From positions 1 through 64,000 of the forward strand of contig DAHXMI010000004.1 of assembly GCA_027365565.1 (NCBI GenBank): DNA of 64,000 nucleotides, given 5' to 3'. This stretch comes from JAMCYG01 sp027365565 (GTDB lineage: Archaea > Micrarchaeota > Micrarchaeia > Micrarchaeales > Micrarchaeaceae). This document shows, piece by piece, positions 43,084 to 51,284 of this stretch. A model generated the notes under the pieces. The model ran no database searches. It was not told the DNA's origin and saw nothing but the letters and a program-made list of their open reading frames with translations. A program made the position numbers and the translations under genes. Numbering within the stretch: the stretch's first letter is position 1; the number at the start of each line of letters is the position of its first letter.

Positions 43084-43713
43084 ATGGAGAACGGCGTTGA
43101 ATACGAAGTGATCGAGCACAAGGCCGAAAAGGAGAAGGATGTCAACTATTTTGTGGTCAAGGCAGTGGAGTTCGTGCAGCCCGCCTATGTCACGGCGCTG
43201 TGCAGCGTCGACGTAGAGGTCGGTAAGAAGATCACGGTAGTGAATGGTAAGATGCTGTCAGATGGAAAGGAAGTCGGAGAGGTGAAGAAGTCTTTCTCCG
43301 GCAAGGACATAAGGATAACGCATGAGTATGACATAAAGTATACTGGCGGCTATTCGCGCGACGGCAAGACAATATACATGTCGAAGGAATTCCCGCAGTT
43401 CATAGAGGTCAACGGCAAGAAAGTCGACGCGCTTGAAACGATAGGCAGGCACCATGAGCTGACCGAAAAGTGGCTGTCGGATGACGCGTACGAATACCCG
43501 TACGCGCACGAGGTCGCGACGAAGATAGAGAGACTTTATGTGGAATCGCTCGGTGTTGAGTGGAATGCCTACTGCACCGAAGTGGACAAGAACCTGCGCC
43601 ACGTATATGCTCAGAAGCTGCAGAAGAGCCCGAAGAGCCTCGACCTGGCGCCTTACATATACGGACGCGACCAGGAGGCATTGAAGGAGATACGGGATAG
43701 CATGGAGCTGTGA
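43084..43713 (+). CDS. unknown protein with a possible zincin-like centre
   Basis: The N-terminal 100 residues are beta-rich. The later part has GYSRDGKTIYMSKEFPQ, then HHELTEKWL near residue 125 and YPYAHEVATKIERLYVE near 142. The pairing of HxxxE-like and AHxxAxxxE segments recalls small phage-type metallopeptidase folds, but no strict HExxH is present. The role is unassigned. It follows the membrane protein by 40 nt. Confidence 0.6.
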   Translation: MENGVEYEVIEHKAEKEKDVNYFVVKAVEFVQPAYVTALCSVDVEVGKKITVVNGKMLSDGKEVGEVKKSFSGKDIRITHEYDIKYTGGYSRDGKTIYMSKEFPQFIEVNGKKVDALETIGRHHELTEKWLSDDAYEYPYAHEVATKIERLYVESLGVEWNAYCTEVDKNLRHVYAQKLQKSPKSLDLAPYIYGRDQEALKEIRDSMEL

Positions 43714-43789
43714 GCCGCGAAGGGCACCATTAACTCTGCATTAACAAGCGGATGCACTTCGCAATGTCTCGAAGCTCGAAAGGTGAAGG

Positions 43790-44260
43790 TCACTCGACCT
43801 TCACATCAGTGCCTTCCGACGGCTTCGCCTTCTGGACAGTTATCTCGAGTACGCCGTTATTGAACTTCGCTCTTGAAGTGTTCGCCTTTATGCCCTCAGG
43901 CATCTGGATCGTACGCTTGAAGCCGTAGGAGGAGCGCTCCTTGAAGTAGTAGCTCTTCGCGCCCTCCTCCTTCTCGTTCATGCTGCCGGCCGTTATTATC
44001 ACCGCGTCGTCCGTAACCTTGAGCTTTATGTCCTTCTTCTCGATTCCAGGCAGTTCAGCCAAGATCCTGTAGGAATCCTTCTCGTCCATCAGGTCTACTT
44101 TGGGCACTTCGAAGCCCTCGTTGAAGAACTGGTCAAAGGACCTGAAAGGCCTCATCGCGTATCTTCCCACATCGAACGGGTCAAATCCCCACGGCACCAT
44201 GCGCCTCCTGCGCTCCCTCCACCTGTTGTATCTATCGTCGTTTTCCTTATCCTCCTTCAT
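43790..44260 (-). CDS. small heat shock protein (Hsp20/alpha-crystallin)
   Basis: The alpha-crystallin domain spans about residues 55-145: KVDLMDEKDSYRILAELPG, then DIKLKVTDDAVIITAG, and the closing FNNGVLEITVQKAKP with the conserved GVL. The chaperone binds unfolding proteins in oligomers. GGTGGA 3 nt before ATG 44260 supports that start; ATG 44293 is in frame upstream. It shares a divergent promoter with the regulator and GrpE-DnaK-DnaJ genes, so joint heat-shock control is likely. Confidence 0.92.
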   Translation of the reverse strand: MKEDKENDDRYNRWRERRRRMVPWGFDPFDVGRYAMRPFRSFDQFFNEGFEVPKVDLMDEKDSYRILAELPGIEKKDIKLKVTDDAVIITAGSMNEKEEGAKSYYFKERSSYGFKRTIQMPEGIKANTSRAKFNNGVLEITVQKAKPSEGTDVKVE

Positions 44261-44299
44261 TGTTCCACCATTTTGTCTAATTTTTTTCGACATTTCAAT

Positions 44300-44350
44300 A
44301 ATACTTGTATTTTAACGTAAATTATTTAAATATTCGCTACATAATACACA
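44300..44350. promoter_or_regulatory. divergent heat-shock promoter with AATAC half-sites
   Basis: A shared TATA region, AATTATTTAAATATT (about 44320-44334), is flanked by AATACTTGTATT (44300-44311, a perfect palindrome) on the hsp20 side and by AATACACAAG (44343-44352) on the other. Three AATAC half-sites around one TATA suggest an operator, plausibly for the winged-helix protein encoded next to it. Confidence 0.5.
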
Positions 44351-44353
44351 AGC

Positions 44354-44842
44354 ATGGTAAAGATAGTAATCAAGGCAGTAAACAGGCCCAGCGGCCAGAG
44401 GCCAGACATGCTGCTAAGATGGTTCTGCGAGGCTTTCGGCCTGTCCGACAGTGAAGACGAAGGAGGGATAGAATTTATCATACTTAGGAACCTAACGTAC
44501 GCCGCATACGAGAACAGGGGTTACAGCAGCATGGAACTGAAGGAGCATGTGTCGCTGGGAAGAAGCACTGTGGTTTACCACCTTAACAAGTTCATAGAGT
44601 CCGGCCTTGTTGTGAAGAGAGGCAGGAGGTACTATCTCAGGTCAACAGACATGTCAACTGCCATAGAAGAGATAGAATACGACCTCAACAAGGAGATGAT
44701 GAAGCTGCTCGACGCCGCGAGGGAGTTCGACCGGATGATGGAAGGAGGGGCAGTCGAAAACGGCAAGGGAAGAAAGGAAAAGGAGAAGGTAAAGGAGAAA
44801 GTAACCGAGAGTAAGACGCTTGAAGAGAAAAAGAAAGGGTGA
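44354..44842 (+). CDS. winged-helix regulator of the heat-shock operon
   Basis: The winged helix lies at about residues 40-100 (FIILRNLTYAAYENRGYSSM, HVSLGRSTVVYHLNKFIESG, VVKRGRRYYLR), followed by a helix and a Lys/Glu-rich tail. The transcript is probably leaderless from the TATA region at 44320-44334. Being first in the GrpE-DnaK-DnaJ operon and divergent from hsp20, it is a likely local repressor of both; that is inferred from position. Confidence 0.78.
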   Translation: MVKIVIKAVNRPSGQRPDMLLRWFCEAFGLSDSEDEGGIEFIILRNLTYAAYENRGYSSMELKEHVSLGRSTVVYHLNKFIESGLVVKRGRRYYLRSTDMSTAIEEIEYDLNKEMMKLLDAAREFDRMMEGGAVENGKGRKEKEKVKEKVTESKTLEEKKKG

Positions 44843-44849
44843 ACTCATC

Positions 44850-45425
44850 TTGAACGGCAATGATAAACACGAGGGAGAGCATGTTGCAACGGAGGGAACC
44901 GGCAACGAAAAGAGAGGCAAAGAGGCAGATGAGAAAGAAAACATGAAGGAAAGCATGCTGCGCCTCGCCGCGGAGTTCGACAACTACAAGAAGAGGGCAA
45001 AGAAGGACATCGACAGCGCAAAGTCGCTCGGCGCTGCGGACCTTATGAGGCAGCTTTTCCCAATACTCGACGAGTTCGAACTTGCGCTTCTCGCGATCGA
45101 CAAATCAGCGGACAGGAACCTGATGAAGGGGATAGAGATGGTGTACTCGAACATGTCGGACACGCTCAGGAAGTATGGACTGAAGGAGATTGACACGAAC
45201 GGAAAGTTCGACCCATACAAACACGAGATCGTGCTGACGAGAGAAAGCGAGAAAGCCCCCGGGACCATAATAGAGGTAATAAAGAAGGGATATATGTTCA
45301 ACGAGATGGTGCTTCGGCCTGCAGCCGTAATCATTGCGAAGGACAATGAGGAATACCCTGAAGAGAAACAGGTGGAGCAGGAGGAACAGAAAGAGCATGA
45401 GGAAAAAAAGAAGGAAGAGGAATAA
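44850..45425 (+). CDS. grpE: nucleotide exchange factor GrpE
   Basis: GrpE opens the DnaK nucleotide cleft. After a charged tail comes the long helix LRLAAEFDNYKKRAKKD, then LFPILDEFELAL, and the beta-wing FDPYKHEIVLTRESEK with IIEVIKKGYMFNEMVLRPA. The likely start is a TTG at 44850. Its Shine-Dalgarno GGTGA is made partly by the stop codon of the previous gene, which implies translational coupling. A Glu/Lys-rich tail ends the protein. Confidence 0.93.
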   Translation: MNGNDKHEGEHVATEGTGNEKRGKEADEKENMKESMLRLAAEFDNYKKRAKKDIDSAKSLGAADLMRQLFPILDEFELALLAIDKSADRNLMKGIEMVYSNMSDTLRKYGLKEIDTNGKFDPYKHEIVLTRESEKAPGTIIEVIKKGYMFNEMVLRPAAVIIAKDNEEYPEEKQVEQEEQKEHEEKKKEEE

Positions 45426-45446
45426 TTACGCTAACAGGGTGAACAA

Positions 45447-47321
45447 ATGGCTGAAAAGATAATTGGAATAGACCTAGGTACGTCGAACAGCGCGGCTGCT
45501 GTACTTGAAGGCGGAAGGCCGGTGATAATACCAAGCTCAGAGGGGGTTACCCTCTACGGAAAGGCGTTCCCGAGCTACGTGGCATTCACGAAGGAGGGGC
45601 AGAAGCTGGTCGGCGAGCCTGCAAGAAGGCAGATGGTCGCGAACCCCCTCGGAACGCTGTCGAAGTTCAAGAGGAAGATGGGCACCGACTACAAATACCT
45701 GGTCTTTGGCAAGGAGTACAAGCCGCAGGAACTGTCGGCGCTCCTGCTCCAGAAGATCAAGAACGATGCGGAGCAGTTTCTGGGAGAGACTGTCAAGAAG
45801 GCAGTCATTACAGTGCCTGCATATTTCGACGACAACCAGAGGCAGGCCACGAAGGATGCAGGGGAGATAGCAGGCCTTGAGGTGGTCAGGCTGGTGAACG
45901 AGCCGACAGCTGCATGCCTCGCCTATGGCTTGGACAAGGCGGACCGCGAGATGAAGATACTCGTGTACGACTTCGGTGGCGGAACCCTCGACGTTACGGT
46001 CATGGACTTCGGCAACGGGGTCTTCGAGGTCAAGAGCACCAGCGGTGACACGCAGCTCGGAGGCACGGACATGGATGTGCTTGTGGTCGATTTCCTTATC
46101 GAAGAGATAAAGAAGAAGTACGACGTAGATATCAAGGGAAGCAGCCAGGCGATGGCAAGGCTGTCGGAGGCCGCCGAGAAGGCGAAGATAGAGCTTTCCA
46201 CGACGCTGAATACCGAGATAAACCTGCCGTTCCTTGCGCAGGACAAGAATGGCGAGCCCATACAGTTCGCGTACACGCTGACCAGGGCCAAGCTCGAAAG
46301 CATAGTCATGCCGATAGTCGAGAAGACCGCCGGTCCGGTGAGGAGAGCCATAAGCGATGCGAAGATGGAACCGGAGGGCATAGACAAGATAATACTGATC
46401 GGCGGACCTACCAGGATGCCGATCGTGCAGAGGTATATAGAGCAGCTGCTCGGCAAGAAGATAGAGCGTGGCGTTGACCCTATGGAAGCGGTCGCCCTCG
46501 GCGCTGCAGTGCAGGCAGGCGTGCTAACAGGAGAGGTAAAGGACGTGGTACTTCTGGACGTGACTCCGCTGACGCTCTCGATAGAGACCCTCGGAGGCGT
46601 GGCGACCCCTCTAATAGAGAGAAACACCACTATACCGGTGAAGAAGTCGCAGGTGTTCACCACCGCTGCCGACAACCAGACCAGCGTAGACATAATAGTC
46701 GTGCAGGGCGAGAGGCCGATGTCAAAGGACAACATACAGCTCGGAAGGTTCGACCTCGTAGGCATACCTCCTTCGAGGAGAGGAATGCCGCAGATCGAGG
46801 TTACGTTCGACATAGACTCGAACGGCATACTGCATGTGACCGCGAAGGATAAGGGCACAGGCAAGCAGCAGGGTATAGATATAGTGGCGCCGCACAAGAT
46901 GTCCAAGGATGACATAGACAAGTCTGTGAAGGACGCCGAGAAGTACGCCGATGAGGACAAGAAGATAAAGGAGAACATAGAGACAAAGAACGCGGCGGAG
47001 TCGATGGTCTACACTGCAGAGAACACCCTCAGCGAGTACAAGGACAAGATACCGCAGGCTACGACCGAGAAGATAAACAAGACGAAGGCGGATCTCGAGG
47101 AGCTTGTGAAAGGTGAGGATTACCCCTCGATAAAGAGCAAGACCGAGGAGCTGGCGAAGGCGCTGCAGGAGATCGGCAACGAGATATACAAGGGCGCAGC
47201 AGGGCAGCAGCCCGGCCCAGGGGCGGCAGGCCCCGGCCCGGGACAGGGCCAAGGACCTGAAGGAGGCGATAGCGGCCAGGGCGGCGGAACGACTGACGCG
47301 GACTTCACGGTGAAGAAGTGA
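45447..47321 (+). CDS. dnaK: chaperone DnaK (Hsp70)
   Basis: The ATPase domain starts IGIDLGTSNSAAAVLEGG, with VPAYFDDNQRQATKDAG and VYDFGGGTLDVTV. The substrate domain includes DVTPLTLSIETLGG. The end is a Gly/Pro/Gln-rich tail in place of the bacterial EEVD-like end. At 624 residues it is full length. It is cotranscribed with grpE and dnaJ. Hsp70 is widely held to have entered archaea by transfer from bacteria. Confidence 0.97.
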   Translation: MAEKIIGIDLGTSNSAAAVLEGGRPVIIPSSEGVTLYGKAFPSYVAFTKEGQKLVGEPARRQMVANPLGTLSKFKRKMGTDYKYLVFGKEYKPQELSALLLQKIKNDAEQFLGETVKKAVITVPAYFDDNQRQATKDAGEIAGLEVVRLVNEPTAACLAYGLDKADREMKILVYDFGGGTLDVTVMDFGNGVFEVKSTSGDTQLGGTDMDVLVVDFLIEEIKKKYDVDIKGSSQAMARLSEAAEKAKIELSTTLNTEINLPFLAQDKNGEPIQFAYTLTRAKLESIVMPIVEKTAGPVRRAISDAKMEPEGIDKIILIGGPTRMPIVQRYIEQLLGKKIERGVDPMEAVALGAAVQAGVLTGEVKDVVLLDVTPLTLSIETLGGVATPLIERNTTIPVKKSQVFTTAADNQTSVDIIVVQGERPMSKDNIQLGRFDLVGIPPSRRGMPQIEVTFDIDSNGILHVTAKDKGTGKQQGIDIVAPHKMSKDDIDKSVKDAEKYADEDKKIKENIETKNAAESMVYTAENTLSEYKDKIPQATTEKINKTKADLEELVKGEDYPSIKSKTEELAKALQEIGNEIYKGAAGQQPGPGAAGPGPGQGQGPEGGDSGQGGGTTDADFTVKK

Positions 47322-47355
47322 TAGCAAAGATAGATAAACGAGCAAGGAGAGTGTA

Positions 47356-48477
47356 GTGCCGATGGCTGACGATGAGTATTACAATCTGCTGGGGGTCAGC
47401 AAGAACGCGAGCCTAGACGAGATAAAGAAGGCGTACAGGCAGCTTGCGATGAAGTGGCACCCCGACAGGAACAAGGATCCTGGAGCGGAGGAGCACTTCA
47501 AGAAGATAAACGAGGCGTATGCGGTCCTCAGCAACCCGGATAAGAGGCAGGCGTATGACATGTACGGGCCGGAGGGCTTCAGCCAGAGGTACTCCCCTGA
47601 AGACATTTTCCGCGGCGCAGACATGGAGCGCATATTCAGGGAGATGGGCTTCGGCGCGGACATCTTCGACATATTTGGGTTCGGTTCCGGAATGGGCGGC
47701 ATGGGTAGGGCGCGCCAGACGTACAGGGATGCCGGCAGCGACATACTCGCGAGCGCGAGCATAACCCTCAAGGAGGCATACACCGGTACGACAAAGACCG
47801 TTTCCCTCAGGCACACGAAGCAGTGCTCTTTGTGCAAGGGCTCGGGAGCCGAGCCTGGCAGCAGCAAGAAGAGATGCGCGAAGTGCAACGGCTCGGGCAG
47901 CGTCAGCGTGACGCAGAGGAGCATGTTTGGCATGATACGCACAGTTACCACGTGCGACGCATGCAACGGTTCCGGAGAGGTGATAGACAACCCGTGCAAG
48001 AAGTGCAACGGCTCGGGCCACGAGTCCGCATCCGAGAAGGTAGAGATAAAGATCCCGGAAGGAATAGAGGACGGCACGAGGCTCAGGGTTCCAAGCATGG
48101 GCGACTACGGCGCAGACCGAACCGGCGACCTCTATCTTGACGTGCATGTCCAGAAGGACAGGAAATTCGAGAGGCAAGGCGAGGATCTCTACACCGAGGT
48201 GCACGTGCCATTCTACACAGCGATACTCGGTGGGACTATGGAAATAGAGACCCTTTCGGGCAAAAAGGAGGTAGGAGTCGAAAAGGGGAGCCAGACCGGC
48301 ACGAAGCTGATACTCACAAATGAGGGCATGCCCGCTTTCAGGGGCAGGGGCCGCGGCGACCTGGTCGTCAGTATAATAGTCGACATGCCGAAGCACGTCA
48401 CGAAGGAACAGCAGGATCTCATAGAGAAGTTCAGGAGCCTCGACGGCAAGGGCAAGAAGAAGTTCGGCGTCTTCTGA
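47356..48477 (+). CDS. dnaJ: co-chaperone DnaJ (Hsp40)
   Basis: The J domain carries the HPD motif in KWHPDRNKDP. A Gly/Met/Phe-rich stretch follows. The zinc domain has four CxxCxGxG repeats (CSLCKGSG, CAKCNGSG, CDACNGSG, CKKCNGSG), so it is a type I DnaJ. GTG 47356 follows GGAG by 6 nt; ATG 47362 is the alternative. It is the last gene of the heat-shock operon. Confidence 0.96.
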   Translation: MPMADDEYYNLLGVSKNASLDEIKKAYRQLAMKWHPDRNKDPGAEEHFKKINEAYAVLSNPDKRQAYDMYGPEGFSQRYSPEDIFRGADMERIFREMGFGADIFDIFGFGSGMGGMGRARQTYRDAGSDILASASITLKEAYTGTTKTVSLRHTKQCSLCKGSGAEPGSSKKRCAKCNGSGSVSVTQRSMFGMIRTVTTCDACNGSGEVIDNPCKKCNGSGHESASEKVEIKIPEGIEDGTRLRVPSMGDYGADRTGDLYLDVHVQKDRKFERQGEDLYTEVHVPFYTAILGGTMEIETLSGKKEVGVEKGSQTGTKLILTNEGMPAFRGRGRGDLVVSIIVDMPKHVTKEQQDLIEKFRSLDGKGKKKFGVF

Positions 48478-48557
48478 GGTCCCGCATTCCCTATGGTGAT
48501 ATATTTATATCTTATCCTTTTTTTCGAGTTTTGCATGTCCTTTGCTACAATCTCGAA

Positions 48558-48603
48558 CATATGGGTATATGCAGGCAGTTTTCACAAAAAATAAGGTATT
48601 TTG
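48558..48603. promoter_or_regulatory. conserved upstream block, copy 2
   Basis: ATGGGTATAT, TTTTCACAAAAAA and GTATTTTG occur in the same order and nearly the same spacing as at 32756-32804. The block ends 50 nt before the TATA box of structured RNA copy 2. It is likely a shared regulatory site. Confidence 0.55.
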
Positions 48604-48652
48604 TAGTTTAATATGCCATATGCGATACGCAATTCCTGCTCATTTCTGCGAA

Positions 48653-48665
48653 TTTTATATATAAG
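48653..48665 (+). promoter_or_regulatory. TATA box of structured RNA copy 2
   Basis: TTTTATATATAAG is centred about 29 nt before the closing stem at 48688 and is followed by the conserved AGGTACG also found at copy 1. Confidence 0.6.
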
Positions 48666-48687
48666 AGGTACGACGTATGTTTAGTAT

Positions 48688-48793
48688 GGTAGGGATAAAA
48701 GCGAAGGTCTGGCTAAAACTCGTCGTTTTTGCCAACTCCACTCCAACAAAATCCACGAGCCAGACAATGATAATACGTCTTCTTTTCCCTACC
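48688..48793 (+). ncRNA. structured RNA, copy 2 (covarying stems, fixed loop)
   Basis: P1 pairs GGTAGGG (48688-48694) with CCCTACC (48787-48793), then AAAAG (48697-48701) with CTTTT (48782-48786) after a 2-nt bulge. P2 pairs GTCTGGCT (48707-48714) with AGCCAGAC (48758-48765). P3 CTCGT/ACGAG (48719-48723 and 48755-48759) competes with the top of P2. The 31-nt loop (48724-48754) differs from copy 1 at only 3 positions, while stems change in pairs. A T-rich CTATTTTCTTTC follows. The next gene starts 86 nt downstream. Confidence 0.75.
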
Positions 48794-48816
48794 CTATTTT
48801 CTTTCAGCGCCGCAAC

Positions 48817-48840
48817 GGCGTAACAGCGTAATGGCGTAAC
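48817..48840. repeat. three tandem 8-bp units
   Basis: GGCGTAAC, AGCGTAAT and GGCGTAAC follow directly one after another between structured RNA copy 2 and the gene at 48880. A degraded fourth unit may follow (CAGTAAC at 48843-48849). It could be slippage or a protein-binding array. No separate TATA box is seen for the downstream gene. Confidence 0.45.
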
Positions 48841-48879
48841 ATCAGTAACATCACATCATAACGTTCATGGTGGTTTTGT

Positions 48880-49167
48880 ATGAATGGGAATGGCAGTAAT
48901 GCAGGCAAGGGGGCATGCAAGCTGGTCGTCAGGAACAGCGGCAAGAGGTTCTACAGGCTGAGGCTCTCGGGCACGAGAAGCAGTGCGGACCTGGACGAGC
49001 TGGCGAACATGGTAATAAGGATGGCCAACGTTGCCGAGGTCGACATCAGGGCCGAGAACCCAGGCAGCATAACGCTCGAGGCGCGGTTCAAGGATAAGAT
49101 GGAGCCGCAGAATGCCGCGGCATACATAACGAGCCGCATAGAGGCCAGGTTCGGCAGGATAGCGTAA
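48880..49167 (+). CDS. duplicated module, first gene, copy A
   Basis: The 95-residue protein has an alternating beta/alpha pattern. Compared with the gene at 51435 it keeps GKRFYRLRLSG, ADLDELANMVIRM, VAEVDI, ARFKDKMEPQN and RFGRIA. I do not recognise the family; the pattern would suit a small ferredoxin-like fold. GGTGG precedes the ATG by 6 nt. The second module gene follows after 12 nt. Structured RNA copy 2 is directly upstream. Confidence 0.7.
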   Translation: MNGNGSNAGKGACKLVVRNSGKRFYRLRLSGTRSSADLDELANMVIRMANVAEVDIRAENPGSITLEARFKDKMEPQNAAAYITSRIEARFGRIA

Positions 49168-49179
49168 GGGGTGAACAGC

Positions 49180-49446
49180 ATGTACGAGGAACACGGAGAG
49201 GGATACACGATCTATTATGCGAATGACAAGCCGAAGGCGCCGAAGCTCAAGGACGACAAGCCTATTGGCAAAGAGAATGGTACCGCTTCGGCGCAGGTTA
49301 GAGGCGGCGCTCATGCGCTCGTGTCCGATCCCAACATAGAAATAGTCACCAAGGTTCCGGGGCTCGTCTGGGACATAAGGTACAAGGTTCCTCCAAAGGA
49401 GGAAAGGAGGCACGGAGTCTTCGCAAGGCTGCTCGGCAGGAAGTAA
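49180..49446 (+). CDS. duplicated module, second gene, copy A
   Basis: The 88-residue protein shares with the gene at 51777 the motif DPNI-x-IVT-x-VPGL-x-W followed by YKV, and a basic C-terminus (FARLLGRK). The first half is variable and charged. No family is known to me. GGGGTGA 5 nt upstream supports ATG 49180, and the frame is clearly paired with the upstream gene. Confidence 0.7.
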   Translation: MYEEHGEGYTIYYANDKPKAPKLKDDKPIGKENGTASAQVRGGAHALVSDPNIEIVTKVPGLVWDIRYKVPPKEERRHGVFARLLGRK

Positions 49447-49550
49447 GAAGGCTGATTCTTCTATCGCGACTCCAGCACATTATTATATTATGCCAGAATC
49501 GGAGCAACGCTTAAAAAACTTATCAAACAATACAGTCCGGGTGTATAGCA

Positions 49551-49598
49551 ATGGATCCAGGATCAACAGGGGGAGCAACAGGAGGCGGAGGGGGCTAA
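49551..49598 (+). CDS. possible 15-residue Gly-rich micro-peptide
   Basis: ATG 49551 opens MDPGSTGGATGGGGG and stops at TAA. A TATA-like TTAAAAAACTTA at about 49510-49521 is placed to start transcription near 49541, ten bases before the ATG. The peptide lies between module A and regulator copy 2. The short length allows chance, but promoter spacing and Gly/Thr composition are notable. Confidence 0.3.
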   Translation: MDPGSTGGATGGGGG

Positions 49599-49614
49599 AA
49601 GACCTTTGAAATTT

Positions 49615-51099
49615 TTATTCTGATTCCTCATTCTCAAATCTTTCATACTTACTTTGTATCCTTTCTATCCTGTCAAACGTTTCTTCATCATAAACTCTGC
49701 TTTGGGGCAGCTTTTCCTTGTAGTTGGTTACTAAGTAATAGTGCTGGCTGGTCGTCAAAGGATCTATTCTCCTGTGGAGAATTCTTCCAAACATTATTGA
49801 GTCTATCACAAGCGTGCTCGTCTTTATTCCCTTTACTCTTTTCTGCAGTTCCGACACTGTCTTTTCTAGCTCATCGCCTTTGATCACAGGCAGGAAGAAG
49901 AGTCCTCCTTCTGGATTGCTTATGTCTCCAACGAGAGAGAACCTGTTTGTCACATAGCCTGCCTCTTCTTCCATTATAAACTTAAGGAGATCCTTCCTCG
50001 AATCCTGGAATGCTTTTTCTTCTATTATCTGCATGAGGATTATCGCATCATACTTGAGACCAATACTACCTATGTTTATCGTCACTCTTGGCAGTATTTC
50101 CTTCTTTATGAGCCTGTCATATATGTGCCTTGCACTGCCTTTTGATAAGCCATTCTGCCTTTCTATCTCTGCAAAGTTTGTGGACCCATCTTCATTTATG
50201 CTTTTAAGAACACCAAACTCGGTTTTTAGCACTTGGGTAGGCAACAACCTGGGAACCTCCTTTGTTCTGTGCCATATCCTTTTTGCCAGCACGTCGAAGA
50301 ACTCCATACGCAGCGGGGCGAAGCCTTTTGATATATAGAAAAAGGACACTTCCCACTTGCTTGGCAAGCTTGCTAGAGACGAGGATTTTTTTATGTTTCT
50401 TACAACTTCAGCCAGATTCTCATTGCTCTCTGCTATGACAAACATTATCATATCATACTTGCCAGTAGTGAACGCTGCAAGCTGTATGCTTCCTATCTTC
50501 TCGAGATCAACCTTGGCCGCTTCCGGATCTGGTTTTTTATCCAGGAACTTCACGAATATGAAGAATTCCATGAAACCTAGTTTATCAAGCCTGATATAAG
50601 GTGCATAGGATAGCTTCATGCGCTTTTCAAGTCCTTTAACAATGTCTGGGAGCTTCTTCGCAGGCAGAGCGGTATTCTTTGCAAGCATGTCGTATGGCAT
50701 TCTCGCATTCATTGTTAAGTTTGTGAGTACGTCCTCTTCCTTCTCTGTGAACTGCGTTGCTTCTATACTATATGTTCTGTTCTCATTTTCTTGAGGCATT
50801 ATGACTTTGCCACCCTTGGCATTGATTATTGCCTCAGCGACCTCGAATTCGCTTGCTGACTCACCAAGCTTGGGCCTAAATATACCTTCATCAGTTATCT
50901 TTCCGATGTACTCTTGAAACAGCTTCTTTTTGCCTTTCTCATCAGGCACTGCAAATTCCTGTCTGACGATGTAATGTATGTTGTTTATTGTCCTAATGGT
51001 TATATGGTACGGCAGCTCCTCCCTTAGTTTGGCATACCTCTCTTTGACCTTTTGAGGATACGAATCCCTTGACATTATGCTGCTTTTCCTTACGCGCAT
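49615..51099 (-). CDS. large Lrp-like winged-helix regulator, copy 2
   Basis: The 494-residue protein parallels copy 1 at 31273. It has an N-terminal region with an EYIGKITDEGIF segment, a winged helix (LTNLTMNARMPYDMLAKNTA), a sensor-like domain (FMEFFIFVKFLDKKPDPEAA, TGKYDMIMFVIAESNENLAE), the shared RIWHRTKEVPR motif, a second wing (NGLSKGSARHIYDRL) and LHRRIDPLTTSQHYYLV near the end. TATA GCATATAAATAAT (about 51124-51136, minus strand) suggests a leaderless transcript at ATG 51099. It is AT-richer than most neighbours. The ligand is unknown. Confidence 0.75.
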   Translation of the reverse strand: MRVRKSSIMSRDSYPQKVKERYAKLREELPYHITIRTINNIHYIVRQEFAVPDEKGKKKLFQEYIGKITDEGIFRPKLGESASEFEVAEAIINAKGGKVIMPQENENRTYSIEATQFTEKEEDVLTNLTMNARMPYDMLAKNTALPAKKLPDIVKGLEKRMKLSYAPYIRLDKLGFMEFFIFVKFLDKKPDPEAAKVDLEKIGSIQLAAFTTGKYDMIMFVIAESNENLAEVVRNIKKSSSLASLPSKWEVSFFYISKGFAPLRMEFFDVLAKRIWHRTKEVPRLLPTQVLKTEFGVLKSINEDGSTNFAEIERQNGLSKGSARHIYDRLIKKEILPRVTINIGSIGLKYDAIILMQIIEEKAFQDSRKDLLKFIMEEEAGYVTNRFSLVGDISNPEGGLFFLPVIKGDELEKTVSELQKRVKGIKTSTLVIDSIMFGRILHRRIDPLTTSQHYYLVTNYKEKLPQSRVYDEETFDRIERIQSKYERFENEESE

Positions 51100-51284
51100 A
51101 AATTTAATATTAAATATTAATTATTTATATGCTTTGTTTCGGTTGATTTAAAAGCGTAATTATTGGTATATTGATTACATAACCACCTTATCGAGAGAAA
51201 TTGCTTTATAACCCATATAAATGAACTTCCGCCATTTGCTGCAGGTGTTACGCTCTTTTATATACCAGATACCAGCAGTAAGCA

